From Nematostella vectensis (lineage: Eukaryota; Cnidaria; Anthozoa; Actiniaria; Edwardsiidae): DNA of 64,000 nt. Location of the stretch: assembly GCF_932526225.1 (NCBI RefSeq), contig NC_064037.1, forward strand, positions 18,467,471 to 18,531,470. Reading direction: 5' to 3'. Position 1 is the first letter of the stretch. Each line of letters begins with the position of its first letter. Below the pieces are notes generated by a model that did not search any database, was not told the DNA's origin, and was given only the letters and a program-made list of their open reading frames with translations. The position numbers and the translations under genes were made by a program. Positions 46,501-61,500 of the stretch are shown piece after piece.

Positions 46501-49500
46501 ACTACCTGTAAGGGTGAGTTTCCATGGTCCCGTGAAGAGCTACCTCCTGCTTACCCAGCCGAGGGCCCTCCAATGGTAACATCCGATATGGTGGCAAGGG
46601 CAGTGTGTAAAATGAAGCAGGGCAAAGCGACCAGCCCCTCTGGTGTCGTGGCTGAGATGTTCAGGGCATCTGATGAGGTCAGCATCTCAAATGCTATCAT
46701 TGTTGAGAAGAAGATTCCAGTAGATTGGGATTTGAGCCACATCATCGGCCTCTATCAAGGGAAAGGCGATGCACTGGAAAGGGCAAACTACAAAGGCCTC
46801 AAACTAACGCAGCAATGCTTGAAAGTAGTTTAAGGAGTGTTAGAGAAGGTGGGCCGATATTTGGTGTCCATTGACGAGATGCAATTTGGATTAGCGCCTG
46901 ACAAGAGAGTAACTGATGCAATACTTATTGTACGACAACTACGAGAAACATCTTGCCAAAGAAAAGAGTTTGTTCTTTGCCACTGTAGACCTAGTAAAGG
47001 ATTTTGACCATGTTCCCCGTGAAATCTTGTGTTGTGAGTTGTATCACCTGGCTCTTCCAGTATGGTTCGAAAGTACATTACAAGCAATGTATTCCAATAA
47101 CTCAAGTAGGGCGTACATCAGCAACTTCCTTAGTGACAGCTCCATGGTATAAGTAGAAGTCCACCTGGGCTCTTTGCTGAGTCTGTTCCTCTTCATTGTA
47201 GTGCTTGAAGCCCTATCCGCAGACTGACGTAGTGGTAACCCTTGGGAGCTACTCCATGCTGTAACCTAGTCATCTCAAATTCACTAGCCATACTCCTGAA
47301 GACGCTGCGTTTGTGGAAGCAAGGTTTAGAGTCAAGGAGGCTTCGTGTTAACATATGCAGGACTAAGATCCTGATTTCTGGCCCAGAATTGAACTCTTTG
47401 AGAGACTCTGGGAAGTTCCAATGTGCTGTATGCAGGAAGGGTGTGGGGAGTAATTCCATCTTCTCTAATGGGTGTTCTCTTTTGGTTCACAAGAAGTGCA
47501 GAAATATTCCCGGCAGGTTGACTTCCGATCATGTGATAGTGAACGAGCAGCACCTGGACGCAGCTGACTCCTTTTTTTTAACTTGGGGATTCCATCTGTG
47601 CTAGGGGTGGCTGCGAGGCTGTCATAATAACCAGAGTAAGATCAGACTGGGGGTAATTTAGGGAATTGCTACCAGTACAGCCATGTAATAGCACTTCACA
47701 CAAGCCATGCTCTATGCTGATGAATGCTGGGCCCCCAGGAAAAGCGACTTGGCAAGGCTTGAGATAGGTGAGTGGGCTATGTTAAGGTGGATATGTGCCC
47801 TGAAACCAGATCGAGAGCACGGAGGCAACTCTTAGCGGTGACCGCCGGTTTGGGCATGTGGAGAGAGTGCAGGCGCCATGTGTCCTTAATCAGGAGCGCC
47901 GGGGGAGGGGGAGGAAGGAAAGCCCATGAAAAGCGTGGTCCGTGGTCTCAATTACCTGAAAGTGTCAGGCCTTCCGGCAGAAAACGTGCCATGAAGAACT
48001 GGATAGTGAGTGAATGAATTTGGATAAATTTAAGAATAAAGTAAATCAGAGAAAATTGTAGCGTACACTGCATGAACAAAAGACAAAAAAATGCCTCAGT
48101 TTAAAGAATTACCTCAATTTGTTCCAGTTGAACAGCATGTTGTGTCTTAGACAGGCTGAGTGCTTTTCTGATTTCATCCAGCTGTTGTCTCATCTACAGC
48201 AGCCAAGAGGATACAGACAACATGAGCTCTATTGATACCAACAGCTTTTGGGAATACAATAGTATGATGCCTTACCTGAGTAGCTTCTCCATGAAGGACG
48301 GAAAATTGTGACTGTATGCACTTATATGGTGCAGACTGGGTGATGACAGACTCAGGTATTTGCACTACCTGTTTAAACAGAGCATTAAAAGTATGTAGTT
48401 AGTGGTCAGGTTCAGTTGACTGCAGGCGAGTGTCCGAGGGGGGGGGGGAGGGGGAGAAAGTCTGGGGGTTCCGGACCCCACCCACCCTGCTCATGTTCAG
48501 TAGTCACTCAGCCTCATTTTTATCTCATTTTCTAAAAGGGGATAGCAGATTTCCTAGAAGACCTTGAGGGATAGCAGATTTCCTAGAAGACCCTGAGGGA
48601 TAGCAGATTTCCTAGAAGACCCTGAGGGATAGCAGAACTTCTAAAAGACCCTGAGGGAGAGCAGATTTCCTAAAAGACCCCGAGGGATAGCAGATTTCCT
48701 AGAAGACCCTGAGGGATAGCAGATTTCCTAGAAGACCCTGAGGGATAGCAGATTTCCTAGAAGGCCCTGAGGGAGAGCAGATTTCCTAGAAGACCCTGAG
48801 GGATAGCAGATTTCCTAGAAGACCCTGAGGGATAGCAGATTTCCTAGAAGACCCTGAGGGATAGCAGATTTCCTAGAAGACCCTGAGGGAGAGCAGATTT
48901 CCTAAAAGACCCTGAGGGATAGCAGATTTCCTAGAAGACCCTGAGGGATAGCAGATTTCCTAGAAGACCCTGAGGGATAGCAGATTTCCTAAAAGACACT
49001 GAGGGATAGCAGATTTCCTAGAAGACCCTGAGGGATAGCAGATTTCCTAGAAGACCCTGAGGGATAGCAGATTTCCTAGAAGGCCCTCAGGGATAGCAGA
49101 TTTCCTAAAAGACCCTGAGGGATAGCAGATTTCCTAGAAGACCCTGAGGGATAGCAGATTTCCTAGAAGACCCTGAGAGATAGCAGAACTTCTAAAAGAC
49201 CCTGAGGGAGAGCAGATTTCCTAAAAGACCCTGAGGGATAGCAGATTTCCTAAAAGACCCTGAGGGATAGCAGATTTTCTAGAAGACCCTGAGGGATAGC
49301 AGATTTCCTAGAAGACCCTGAGGGATAGCAGATTTCCTAGAAGACCCTGAGGGATAGCAGAACTTCTAAAAAACCCTGAGGGAGAGCAGATTTCCTAAAA
49401 GACCCTGAGGGATAGCAGATTTCCTAGAAGACCCTGAGGGATAGCAGGTTTCCTAGAAGACCCTGAGGGATAGCAGATTTCCTAAAAGACACTGAGGGAT

Positions 49501-52500
49501 AGCAGATTTCCTAGAAGACCCTGAGGGATAGCAGATTTCCTAGAAGACCCTGAGGGATAGCAGATTTCCTAGAAGGCCCTGAGGGATAGCAGATTTCCTA
49601 AAAGACCCTGAGGGATAGCAGATTTCCTAGAAAACCCTGAAGGATAGCAGATTTCCTAGAAGACCCTGAGGGATAGCAGATTTCCTAGAAGACCCTGAGG
49701 GATAGCAGATTTCCTAGAAGACCCTGAGAGATAGCAGAACTTCTAAAAGACCCTGAGGGAGAGCAGATTTCCTAAAAGACCCTGAGGGATAGCAGATTTC
49801 CTAGAAGACCCTGAGGGATAGCAGATTTCCTAGAAGGCCCTCAGGGATAGCAGATTTCCTAAAAGACCCTGAGGGATAGCAGATTTCCTAGAAGACCCTG
49901 AGGGATAGCAGATTTCCTAGAAGACCCTGAGAGATAGCAGAACTTCTAAAAGACCCTGAGGGAGAGCAGATTTCCTAAAAGACCCTGAGGGATAGCAGAT
50001 TTCCTAAAAGACCCTGAGGGATAGCAGATTTTCTAGAAGACCCTGAGGGATAGCAGATTTCCTAGAAGACCCTGAGGGATAGCAGATTTCCTAGAAGACC
50101 CTGAGGGATAGCAGAACTTCTAAAAAACCCTGAGGGAGAGCAGATTTCCTAAAAGACCCTGAGGGATAGCAGATTTCCTAGAAGACCCTGAGGGATAGCA
50201 GGTTTCCTAGAAGACCCTGAGGGATAGCAGATTTCCTAAAAGACACTGAGGGATAGCAGATTTCCTAGAAGACCCTGAGGGATAGCAGATTTCCTAGAAG
50301 ACCCTGAGGGATAGCAGATTTCCTAGAAGGCCCTGAGGGATAGCAGATTTCCTAAAAGACCCTGAGGGATAGCAGATTTCCTAGAAAACCCTGAGGGATA
50401 GCAGATTTCCTAGAAGACCCTGAGGGATAGCAGATTTCCTAGAAGACCCTGAGGGATAGCAGATTTCCTAGAAGACCCTGAGGGAGAGCAGATTTCCTAA
50501 AAGACCCTGAGGGATAGCAGATTTCCTAGAAGACCCTGAGGGATAGCAGATTTCCTAGAAGACCCTCAGGGATAGCAGATTTCCTAGATGACCCTGAGGG
50601 ATAGCAGATTTCCTAGAAGACCCTGAGGGATAGCAGATTTCCTAGAAGGCCCTCAGGGATAGCAGATTTCCTAAAAGACCCTGAGGGATAGCAGATTTCC
50701 TAGAAAACCCTGAGGGATAGCAGATTTCCTAGAAGACCCTGAGGGATAGCAGATTTCCTAGAAGACCCTGAGGGATAGCAGAACTTCTAAAAGACCCTGA
50801 GGGAGAGCAGATTTCCTAAAAGACCCTGAGGGATAAAAGATTTCCTAGAAGACCCTGAGGGATAGCAGATTTCCTAGAAGACCCTGAAGGATAGCAGATT
50901 TCCTAGAAGGCCCTGAGGGATAGAAGATTTCCTAAAAGACCCTGAGGGATAGCAGATTTCCTAGAAGACCCTGAGGGATAGCAGATTTCCTAGAAGACCC
51001 TGAGGGATAGCAGATTTCCTAAAAGACACTGAAGGATAGCAGATTTCCTAGAAGACCCTGAGGGATAGCAGATTTCCTAGAAGGCCCTCAGGGATAGCAG
51101 ATTTCCTAAAAGACCCTGAGGGATAGCAGATTTCCTAGAAGACCCTGAGGGATAGCAGATTTCCTAGAAGACCCTGAGGGATAGCAGATTTCCTAGAAGA
51201 CCCTGAGGGATAGCAGAACTTCTAAAAGGCCCTGAGGGATAGCAGATTTCCTAAAAGACCCTGAGGGATAGCAGAAGTTATAAAAGACCCTGAGGGAGAG
51301 CAGATTTCCTAAAAGACCCTGAGGGATAGCAGATTTCCTAGAAGACCCTGAGGGATAGCAGATTTCCTAGAAGACCCTGAGGGATAGCAGATTTCCTAGA
51401 AGACCCTGAAGGATAGCAGATTTCCTAGAAGGCCCTGAGGGATAGAAGATTTCCTAAAAGACCCTGAGGGATAGCAGATTTCCTAGAAGACCCTGAGGGA
51501 TAGCAGATTTCCTAGAAGACCCTGAGGGATAGCAGATTTCCTAAAAGACACTGAGGGATAGCAGATTTCCTAAAAGACCCTGAGGGATAGCAGATTTCCT
51601 AGAAGACCCTGAGGGATAGCAGATTTCCTAGAAGACCCTGAGGGATAGCAGATTTCCTAGAAGACCCTGAGGGATAGCAGATTTCCTAGAAGACCCTGAG
51701 GGATAGCAGAACTTCTAAAAGGCCCTGAGGGATAGCAGATTTCCTAAAAGACCCTGAGGGATAGAAGATTTCCTAAAAGACCCTGAGGGATAGCAGATTT
51801 CCTACAAGACCCTGAGGGATAGCAGATTTCCTAGAAGACCCTGAGGGATAGCAGATTTCCTAAAAGACACTGAGGGATAGCAGAAGTTATAAAAGACCCT
51901 GAGGGAGAGCAGATTTCCTAAAAGACCCTGAGGGATAGCAGATTTCCTAGAAGACCCTGAGGGATAGCAGATTTCCTAGAAGACCCTGAGGGATAGCAGA
52001 ACTTCTAAAAGGCCCTGAGGGATAGCAGATTTCCTAAAAGACCCTGAGGGATAGAAGATTTCCTAAAAGACCCTGAGGGATAGCAGATTTCCTAGAAGAC
52101 CCTGAGGGATAGCAGATTTCCTAGAAGACCCTGAGGGATAGCAGATTTCCTAAAAGACACTGAGGGATAGCAGATTTCCTAGAAGACCCTGAGGGATAGC
52201 AGATTTCCTAGAAGGCCCTCAGGGATAGCAGATTTCCTAAAAGACCCTGAGGGATAGCAGATTTCCTAGAAGACCCTGAGGGATAGCAGATTTCCTAGAA
52301 GACCCTGAGGGATAGCAGATTTACGAGAAGACCCTGAGGGATAGCAGAACTTCTAAAAGGCCCTGAGGGATAGCAGATTTCCTAAAAGACCCTGAGGGAT
52401 AGCAGAAGTTATAAAAGACCCTGAGGGAGAGCAGATTTCCTAAAAGACCCTGAGGGATAGCAGAACTTCTAAAAGACCCTGAGGGAGAGCAGATTTCCTA

Positions 52501-55500
52501 AAAGACCCTGAGGGATAAAAGATTTCCTAGAAGACCCTGAGGGATAGCAGATTTCCTAGAAGACCCTGAAGGATAGCAGATTTCCTAGAAGGCCCTGAGG
52601 GATAGAAGATTTCCTAAAAGACCCTGAGGGATAGCAGATTTCCTAGAAGACCCTGAGGGATAGCAGATTTCCTAGAAGACCCTGAGGGATAGCAGATTTC
52701 CTAAAAGACACTGAAGGATAGCAGATTTCCTAGAAGACCCTGAGGGATAGCAGATTTCCTAGAAGGCCCTCAGGGATAGCAGATTTCCTAAAAGACCCTG
52801 AGGGATAGCAGATTTCCTAGAAGACCCTGAGGGATAGCAGATTTCCTAGAAGACCCTGAGGGATAGCAGATTTCCTAGAAGACCCTGAGGGATAGCAGAA
52901 CTTCTAAGAGGCCCTGAGGGATAGCAGATTTCCTAAAAGACCCTGAGGGATAGCAGAAGTTATAAAAGACCCTGAGGGAGAGCAGATTTCCTAAAAGACC
53001 CTGAGGGATAGCAGATTTCCTAGAAGACCCTGAGGGATAGCAGATTTCCTAGAAGACCCTGAGGGATAGCAGATTTCCTAGAAGACCCTGAGGGATAGCA
53101 GATTTCCTAGAAGACCCTGAAGGATAGCAGATTTCCTAGAAGGCCCTGAGGGATAGAAGATTTCCTAAAAGACCCTGAGGGATAGCAGATTTCCTAGAAG
53201 ACCCTGAGGGATAGCAGATTTCCTAGAAGACCCTGAGGGATAGCAGATTTCCTAAAAGACACTGAGGGATAGCAGATTTCCTAGAAGACCCTGAGGGATA
53301 GCAGATTTCCTAGAAGGCCCTCAGGGATAGCAGATTTCCTAAAAGACCCTGAGGGATAGCAGATTTCCTAAAAGACCCTGAGGGATAGCAGATTTCCTAG
53401 AAGACCCTGAGGGATAGCAGATTTCCTAGAAGACCCTGAGGGTTAGCAGATTTCCTAGAAGACCCTGAGGGATAGCAGAACTTCTAAAAGGCCCTGAGGG
53501 ATAGCAGATTTCCTAAAAGACTCTGAGGGATAGCAGAAGTTATAAAAGACCCTGAGGGAGAGCAGATTTCCTAAAAGACACTGAGGGATAGCAGATTTCC
53601 TAGAAGACCCTGAGGGATAGCAGATTTCCTAGAAGGCCCTCAGGGATAGCAGATTTCCTAAAAGACCCTGAGGGATAGCAGATTTCCTAGAAGACCCTGA
53701 GGGATAGCAGATTTCCTAGAAGACCCTGAGGGATAGCAGAACTTCTAAAAGGCCCTGAGGGATAGCAGATTTCCTAAAAGACCCTGAGGGATAGCAGAAG
53801 TTATAAAAGACCCTGAGGGAGAGCAGATTTCCTAAAAGACCCTGAGGGATAGCAGATTTCCTAGAAGACCCTGAGGGATAGCAGATTTCCTAGAAGACCC
53901 TGAGGGATAGCAGATTTCCTAGAAGACCCTGAAGGATAGCAGATTTCCTAGAAGGCCCTGAGGGATAGAAGATTTCCTAAAAGACCCTGAGGGATAGCAG
54001 ATTTCCTAGAAGACCCTGAGGGATAGCAGATTTCCTAGAAGACCCTGAGGGATAGCAGATTTCCTAAAAGACACTGAGGGATAGCAGATTTCCTAGAAGA
54101 CCCTGAGGGATAGCAGATTTCCTAGAAGGCCCTCAGGGATAGCAGATTTCCTAAAAGACCCTGAGGGATAGCAGATTTCCTAGAAGACCCTGAGGGATAG
54201 CAGATTTCCTAGAAGACCCTGAGGGATAGCAGATTTCCTAGAAGACCCTGAGGGATAGCAGAACTTCTAAAAGGCCCTGAGGGATAGCAGATTTCCTAAA
54301 AGACTCTGAGGGATAGCAGAAGTTATAAAAGACCCTGAGGGAGAGCAGATTTCCTAAAAGACCCTGAGGGATAGCAGATTTCCTAAAAGACCCTGAGGGA
54401 TAGCAGATTTCCTAGAAGACCCTGAGGGATAGCAGATTTCCTAGAAGACCCTGAGGGATAGCAGATTTCCTAGAAGACCCTAAGGGATAGCAGATTCCCT
54501 AGAAGGCCCTGAGGGAGAGCAGAACTTCTAAAAGGCCCTGAGGGATAGCAGATTTCCTAAAAGACCCTGAGGGATAGCAGATTTCCTAGAAGACCCTAAG
54601 GGATAGCAGATTCCCTAGAAGGCCCTGAGGGAGAGCAGAACTTCTAAAAGACCCTAAGGGAGAGCAGAACTTCTAAAAGACCCTGAGGGAGAGCAAAACT
54701 TCTAAAAGACCCTGAGGGAGAGCAAAACTTCTAAAAGACCCTGAGGGAGAGCAGAACTTCTAAAACATCCTAAGGGATAGCAGAATTTCTAAAAGACCCT
54801 GAGGGAGAGCAGAACTTCTAAAAGACCCTAAGAGAGAGCAGATTTACTAGAAGACCCTTAGGGGGAGCAGATTTCCTAGAAGACCCTGAGGGAGAGCAGA
54901 ACTTATAAAAGACCCTGAGGGAGAGCATAACTCTTAAAAGACCCTAAGGGAGAGCAGAACTTCTAAAAGACTCTAAGGGATAACAGAACTTCTAAAAGAC
55001 CCTGAGAGAGAGCAGAACTTCTAAAAGACCCCGAGGGAGAGCAGAACTTCTAAAAGACCCTAAGGGAGAGCAGAACTTCTAAAAGACCCTAAGAGACAGA
55101 ACTTCAAAAAGACCCTAAGGGAGAGCAGATTTACTAGTAGACCCTTAGGGGGAGCAGATTTCCTAGAAGACCCTGAGGGAGAGCAGGACTTCTAAAAGAC
55201 CCTGAGGGAGAGCAGAACTTCTAAAAGACCCTGAGGGAGAGCAGAACTTCTAAAAGACCCTGAGGGAGAGCAGAACTTTTAAAAGACCCTAGGAGAGAGC
55301 AGATTTCCTAGAAGACCTTGAGGGAGAGCAGAACCTCTAAAAGACCCTGAGGGATAGCAGAACTTCTAAAAGACCCTGAGGGATAACAGAACTTCTAAAA
55401 GACCCTGAAAGAGAGCAGAACTTCTAACAGACCCTAAGGGAGAGCAGAACTTCTAAAAGACCCTGAGGGAGAGCAGAACTTCTAAAAGACCCTAAGGGAG

Positions 55501-58500
55501 AGCCGAACTTCTAAAAGACCCTAAGAGATAGCAGAATTTTTAAAAAACCCTAAGATAGAGCAGAACTTCTAAAAGACCCTGAGGGAGAGCAAAACTTCTA
55601 AAAGACCCTGAGGGAGAGCAGAACTTCTAAAAGACCCTGAGGGAGAGCAGAACTTCTAAAACATCCTAAGGGATAGCAGAATTTCTAAAAGACCCTGAGG
55701 GAGAGCAGAACTTCTAAAAGACCCTAAGAGAGAGCAGATTTACTAGAAGACCCTTAGGGGGAGCAGATTTCCTAGAAGACCCTGAGGGAGAGCAGAACTT
55801 ATAAAAGACCCTGGGGGAGAGCAGAACTTCTAACAGACCCTAAGGGAGAGCAGAACTTCTAAAAGACCCTGAGGGAGAGCAGAACTTCTAAAAGACCCTA
55901 AGGGAGAGCCGAACTTCTAAAAGACCCTAAGAGATAGCAGAATTTTTAAAAAACCCTAAGAGAGAGCAGAACTTCTGAAAGACCCTGAGGGAGAGCAGAA
56001 CTTCTAAAAGACCCTAAGAGAGAGCAGAAATTCTAAAAGACCCTGAGGGAGAGCAAAACTTCTAAAAGACCCCGAGGGAGAGCAGAACTTCTAAAAGACC
56101 CTAAGAGAGAGCAGAAATTCTAAAAGACCCCGAGGGAGAGCAGAACTTCTAAAAGACCCCGAGGGAGAGCAGAACTTCTAAAAGACCCTTAGGGAGAGCA
56201 GAACTTCTAAAAGACCATGAGGGAGAGCAGAACTTCTAAAAGACCCTAAGGGAGAGCAGAACTTCTAAAAGACCCTAAGGGAGAGCAGAACTTCTAAAAG
56301 ACCCTAAGGGAAAGCAGAATTTCTAAAAGACCCTGAGGGAGAGCAGAAGTTCTAAAAGACTCTAAGAGAGAGCAGATTTACTAGTAGACCCTGAGGGAGA
56401 GCAGAACTTCTAAAAGACCCTGAGGGAGAGCAGATTTCCTAGAAGACCCTGAGGAAGAGCGGAACTTCTAAAAGACCCTGAGGGATAGCAGAACTTCTAA
56501 AAGACCCCGAGGGATAGCAGAACTTCTAAAAGACCCCAAGAGAGAGCAGAACTTCTAAAAGACCCTAAGGGAGAGCAGAACTTCTAAAAGACCCTGAGGG
56601 ATAGCAGAACTTCTAAAAGACCCTGAGGGAGAGCAGATTTCCTGGAAGACCCTGAGGAAGAGCAGAACTTCTAAAAGACCGTAAGAGAGAGCAGAAATTC
56701 TAAAAGACCCTGAGGGAGAGCAAAACTTCTAAAAGACCCCGAGGGAGAGCAGAACTTCTTAAAGACCCTGAGGGAGAGCAGAACTTCTAAAAGACCCTGA
56801 GGGAGAGCAGAACTTCTAAAAGACCCTAAGAGAGAGCAGAACTTCTAAAAGACCCTAAGGGATAGCAGAACTTCTAAAAGACCCTGAGGGAGAGCAGAAC
56901 TTCTAAAAGACCCTGAGGGAGAGCAGAACTTCTAAAAGACCCCGAGGGAGAGCAGAACTTCTAAAAGACCCTGAGGGAGAGCAGAACTTCTAAAAGACCC
57001 TGAGGGAGAGCAGAACTTCTAAAAGACCCTAAGAGAGAGCAGAACTTCTAAAAGACCCTGAGGGAGAGCAGAACTTCTAAAAGACCCTAAGGGAGAGCAG
57101 AACTTCTAAAAGACCCTAAGGGAAAGCAGAACTTCTAAAAGACCCTGAGGGAGAGCAGATTTCCTAGAAGACCCTGAGGAAGAGCAGAACTTCTAAAAGA
57201 TCCTCAGGGATAGCAGAACTTCTAAAAGACCCTGAGGGAGAGCAGAACTTCTAAAAGACCCTGAGGGACAGCAGAACTTCTAAAAGACCCTGAGGGAGAG
57301 CAGAACTTCTAAAAGACCCTGAGGGAGAGCAGATTTCCTAGAAGACCCTGAGGGATAGCAGATTTCCTAGAAGACCCTGAGGGATAGCAGATTTCCTAGA
57401 AGACCCTGAGGGATAGCAGATTTCCTAGAAGACCCTGAGGGATAGCAGAACTTCTAAAAGGCCCTGAGGGATAGCAGATTTCCTAAAAGACCCTGAGGGA
57501 TAGAAGATTTCCTAAAAGACCCTGAGGGATAGCAGATTTCCTAGAAGACCCTGAGGGATAGCAGATTTCCTAGAAGACCCTGAGGGATAGCAGATTTCCT
57601 AAAAGACACTGAGGGATAGCAGATTTCCTAGAAGACCCTGAGGGATAGCAGATTTCCTAGAAGGCCCTCAGGGATAGCAGATTTCCTAAAAGACCCTGAG
57701 GGATAGCAGATTTCCTAGAAGACCCTGAGGGATAGCAGATTTCCTAGAAGACCCTGAGGGATAGCAGATTTCCTAGAAGACCCTGAGGGATAGCAGAACT
57801 TCTAAAAGGCCCTGAGGGATAGCAGATTTCCTAAAAGACCCTGAGGGATAGCAGAAGTTATAAAAGACCCTGAGGGATAGCAGATTTCCTAAAAGACCCT
57901 GAGGGATAGCAGATTTCCTAGAAGACCCTGAGGGATAGCAGATTTCCTAGAAGACCCTGAGGGATAGCAGATTTCCTAGAAGACCCTGAAGGATAGCAGA
58001 TTTCCTAGAAGGCCCTGAGGGATAGAAGATTTCCTAAAAGACCCTGAGGGATAGCAGATTTCCTAGAAGACCCTGAGGGATAGCAGATTTCCTAGAAGAC
58101 CCTGAGGGATAGCAGATTTCCTAAAAGACACTGAGGGATAGCAGATTTCCTAGAAGACCCTGAGGGATAGCAGATTTCCTAGAAGGCCCTCAGGGATAGC
58201 AGATTTCCTAAAAGACCCTGAGGGATAGCAGATTTCCTAGAAGACCCTGAGGGATAGCAGATTTCCTAGAAGACCCTGAGGGATAGCAGATTTCCTAGAA
58301 GACCCTGAGGGATAGCAGAACTTCTAAAAGGCCCTGAGGGATAGCAGATTTCCTAAAAGACTCTGAGGGATAGCAGAAGTTATAAAAGACCCTGAGGGAG
58401 AGCAGATTTCCTAAAAGACCCTGAGGGATAGCAGATTTCCTAAAAGACCCTGAGGGATAGCAGATTTCCTAGAAGACCCTGAGGGATAGCAGATTTCCTA

Positions 58501-61500
58501 GAAGACCCTGAGGGATAGCAGATTTCCTAGAAGACCCTAAGGGATAGCAGATTCCCTAGAAGGCCCTGAGGGAGAGCAGAACTTCTAAAAGGCCCTGAGG
58601 GATAGCAGATTTCCTAAAAGACCCTGAGGGATAGCAGATTTCCTAGAAGACCCTAAGGGATAGCAGATTCCCTAGAAGGCCCTGAGGGAGAGCAGAACTT
58701 CTAAAAGACCCTAAGGGAGAGCAGAACTTCTAAAAGACCCTGAGGGAGAGCAGAACTTCTAAAAGATCCTGAGGGATAGCAAAACTTCTAAAAGACCCTG
58801 AGGGAGAGCAGAACTTCTAAAACATCCTAAGGGATAGCAGAATTTCTAAAAGACCCTGAGGGAGAGCAGAACTTCTAAAAGACCCTAAGAGAGAGCAGAT
58901 TTACTAGAAGACCCTTAGGGGGAGCAGATTTCCTAGAAGACCCTGAGGGAGAGCAGAACTTATAAAAGACCCTGAGGGAGAGCATAACTCTTAAAAGACC
59001 CTAAGGGAGAGCAGAACTTCTAAAAGACTCTAAGGGATAACAGAACTTCTAAAAGACCCTGAGAGAGAGCAGAACTTCTAAAAGACCCCGAGGGAGAGCA
59101 GAACTTCTAAAAGACCCTAAGGGAGAGCAGAACTTCTAAAAGACCCTAAGAGACAGAACTTCAAAAAGACCCTAAGGGAGAGCAGATTTACTAGTAGACC
59201 CTTAGGGGGAGCAGATTTCCTAGAAGACCCTGAGGGAGAGCAGGACTTCTAAAAGACCCTGAGGGAGAGCAGAACTTCTAAAAGACCCTGAGGGAGAGCA
59301 GAACTTCTAAAAGACCCTGAGGGAGAGCAGAACTTCTAAAAGACCCTAGGAGAGAGCAGATTTCCTAGAAGACCTTGAGGGAGAGCAGAACCTCTAAAAG
59401 ACCCTGAGGGATAGCAGAACTTCTAAAAGACCCTGAGGGATAACAGAACTTCTAAAAGACCCTGAGGGAGAGCAGAACTTCTAACAGACCCTAAGGGAGA
59501 GCAGAACTTCTAAAAGACCCTGAGGGAGAGCAGAACTTCTAAAAGACCCTAAGGGAGAGCCGAACTTCTAAAAGACCCTAAGAGATAGCAGAATTTTTAA
59601 AAAACCCTAAGATAGAGCAGAACTTCTAAAAGACCCTGAGGGAGAGCAAAACTTCTAAAAGACCCTGAGGGAGAGCAAAACTTCTAAAAGACCCTGAGGG
59701 AGAGCAGAACTTCTAAAACATCCTAAGGGATAGCAGAATTTCTAAAAGACCCTGAGGGAGAGCAGAACTTCTAAAAGACCCTAAGAGAGAGCAGATTTAC
59801 TAGAAGACCCTTAGGGGGAGCAGATTTCCTAGAAGACCCTGAGGGAGAGCAGAACTTATAAAAGACCCTGAGGAAGAGCATAACTCTTAAAAGACCCTAA
59901 GGGAGAGCAGAACTTCTAAAAGACTCTAAGGGATAACAGAACTTCTAAAAGACCCTGAGAGAGAGCAGAACTTCTAAAAGACCCAGAGGGAGAGCAGAAC
60001 TTCTAAAAGACCCTAAGGGAGAGCAGAACTTCTAAAAGACCCTAAGAGACAGAACTTCAAAAAGACCCTAAGGGAGAGCAGATTTACTAGTAGACCCTTA
60101 GGGGGAGCAGATTTCCTAGAAGACCCTGAGGGAGAGCAGGACTTCTAAAAGACCCTGAGGGAGAGCAGAACTTCTAAAAGACCCTGAGGGAGAGCAGAAC
60201 TTCTAAAAGACCCTGAGGGAGAGCAGAACTTCTAAAAGACCCTAGGAGAGAGCAGATTTCCTAGAAGACCTTGAGGGAGAGCAGAACCTCTAAAAGACCC
60301 TGAGGGATAGCAGAACTTCTAAAAGACCCTGAGGGATAACAGAACTTCTAAAAGACCCTGAAAGAGAGCAGAACTTCTAACAGACCCTAAGGGAGAGCAG
60401 AACTTCTAAAAGACCCTGAGGGAGAGCAGAACTTCTAAAAGACCCTAAGGGAGAGCCGAACTTCTAAAAGACCCTAAGAGATAGCAGAATTTTTAAAAAA
60501 CCCTAAGATAGAGCAGAACTTCTAAAAGACCCTGAGGGAGAGCAAAACTTCTAAAAGACCCTGAGGGAGAGCAGAACTTCTAAAAGACCCTGAGGGAGAG
60601 CAGAACTTCTAAAACATCCTAAGGGATAGCAGAATTTCTAAAAGACCCTGAGGGAGAGCAGAACTTCTAAAAGACCCTAAGAGAGAGCAGATTTACTAGA
60701 AGACCCTTAGGGGGAGCAGATTTCCTAGAAGACCCTGAGGGAGAGCAGAACTTATAAAAGACCCTGGGGGAGAGCAGAACTTCTAACAGACCCTAAGGGA
60801 GAGCAGAACTTCTAAAAGACCCTGAGGGAGAGCAGAACTTCTAAAAGACCCTAAGGGAGAGCCGAACTTCTAAAAGACCCTAAGAGATAGCAGAATTTTT
60901 AAAAAACCCTAAGAGAGAGCAGAACTTCTGAAAGACCCTGAGGGAGAGCAGAACTTCTAAAAGACCCTAAGAGAGAGCAGAAATTCTAAAAGACCCTGAG
61001 GGAGAGCAAAACTTCTAAAAGACCCCGAGGGAGAGCAGAACTTCTAAAAGACCCTAAGAGAGAGCAGAAATTCTAAAAGACCCCGAGGGAGAGCAGAACT
61101 TCTAAAAGACCCCGAGGGAGAGCAGAACTTCTAAAAGACCCTTAGGGAGAGCAGAACTTCTAAAAGACCCTGAGGGAGAGCAGAACTTCTAAAAGACCCT
61201 AAGGGAGAGCAGAACTTCTAAAAGACCCTAAGGGAGAGCAGAACTTCTAAAAGACCCTAAGGGAAAGCAGAATTTCTAAAAGACCCTGAGGGAGAGCAGA
61301 ACTTCTAAAAGACTCTAAGAGAGAGCAGATTTACTAGTAGACCCTGAGGGAGAGCAGAACTTCTAAAAGACCCTGAGGGAGAGCAGATTTCCTAGAAGAC
61401 CCTGAGGAAGAGCGGAACTTCTAAAAGACCCTGAGGGATAGCAGAACTTCTAAAAGACCCCGAGGGATAGCAGAACTTCTAAAAGACCCCAAGAGAGAGC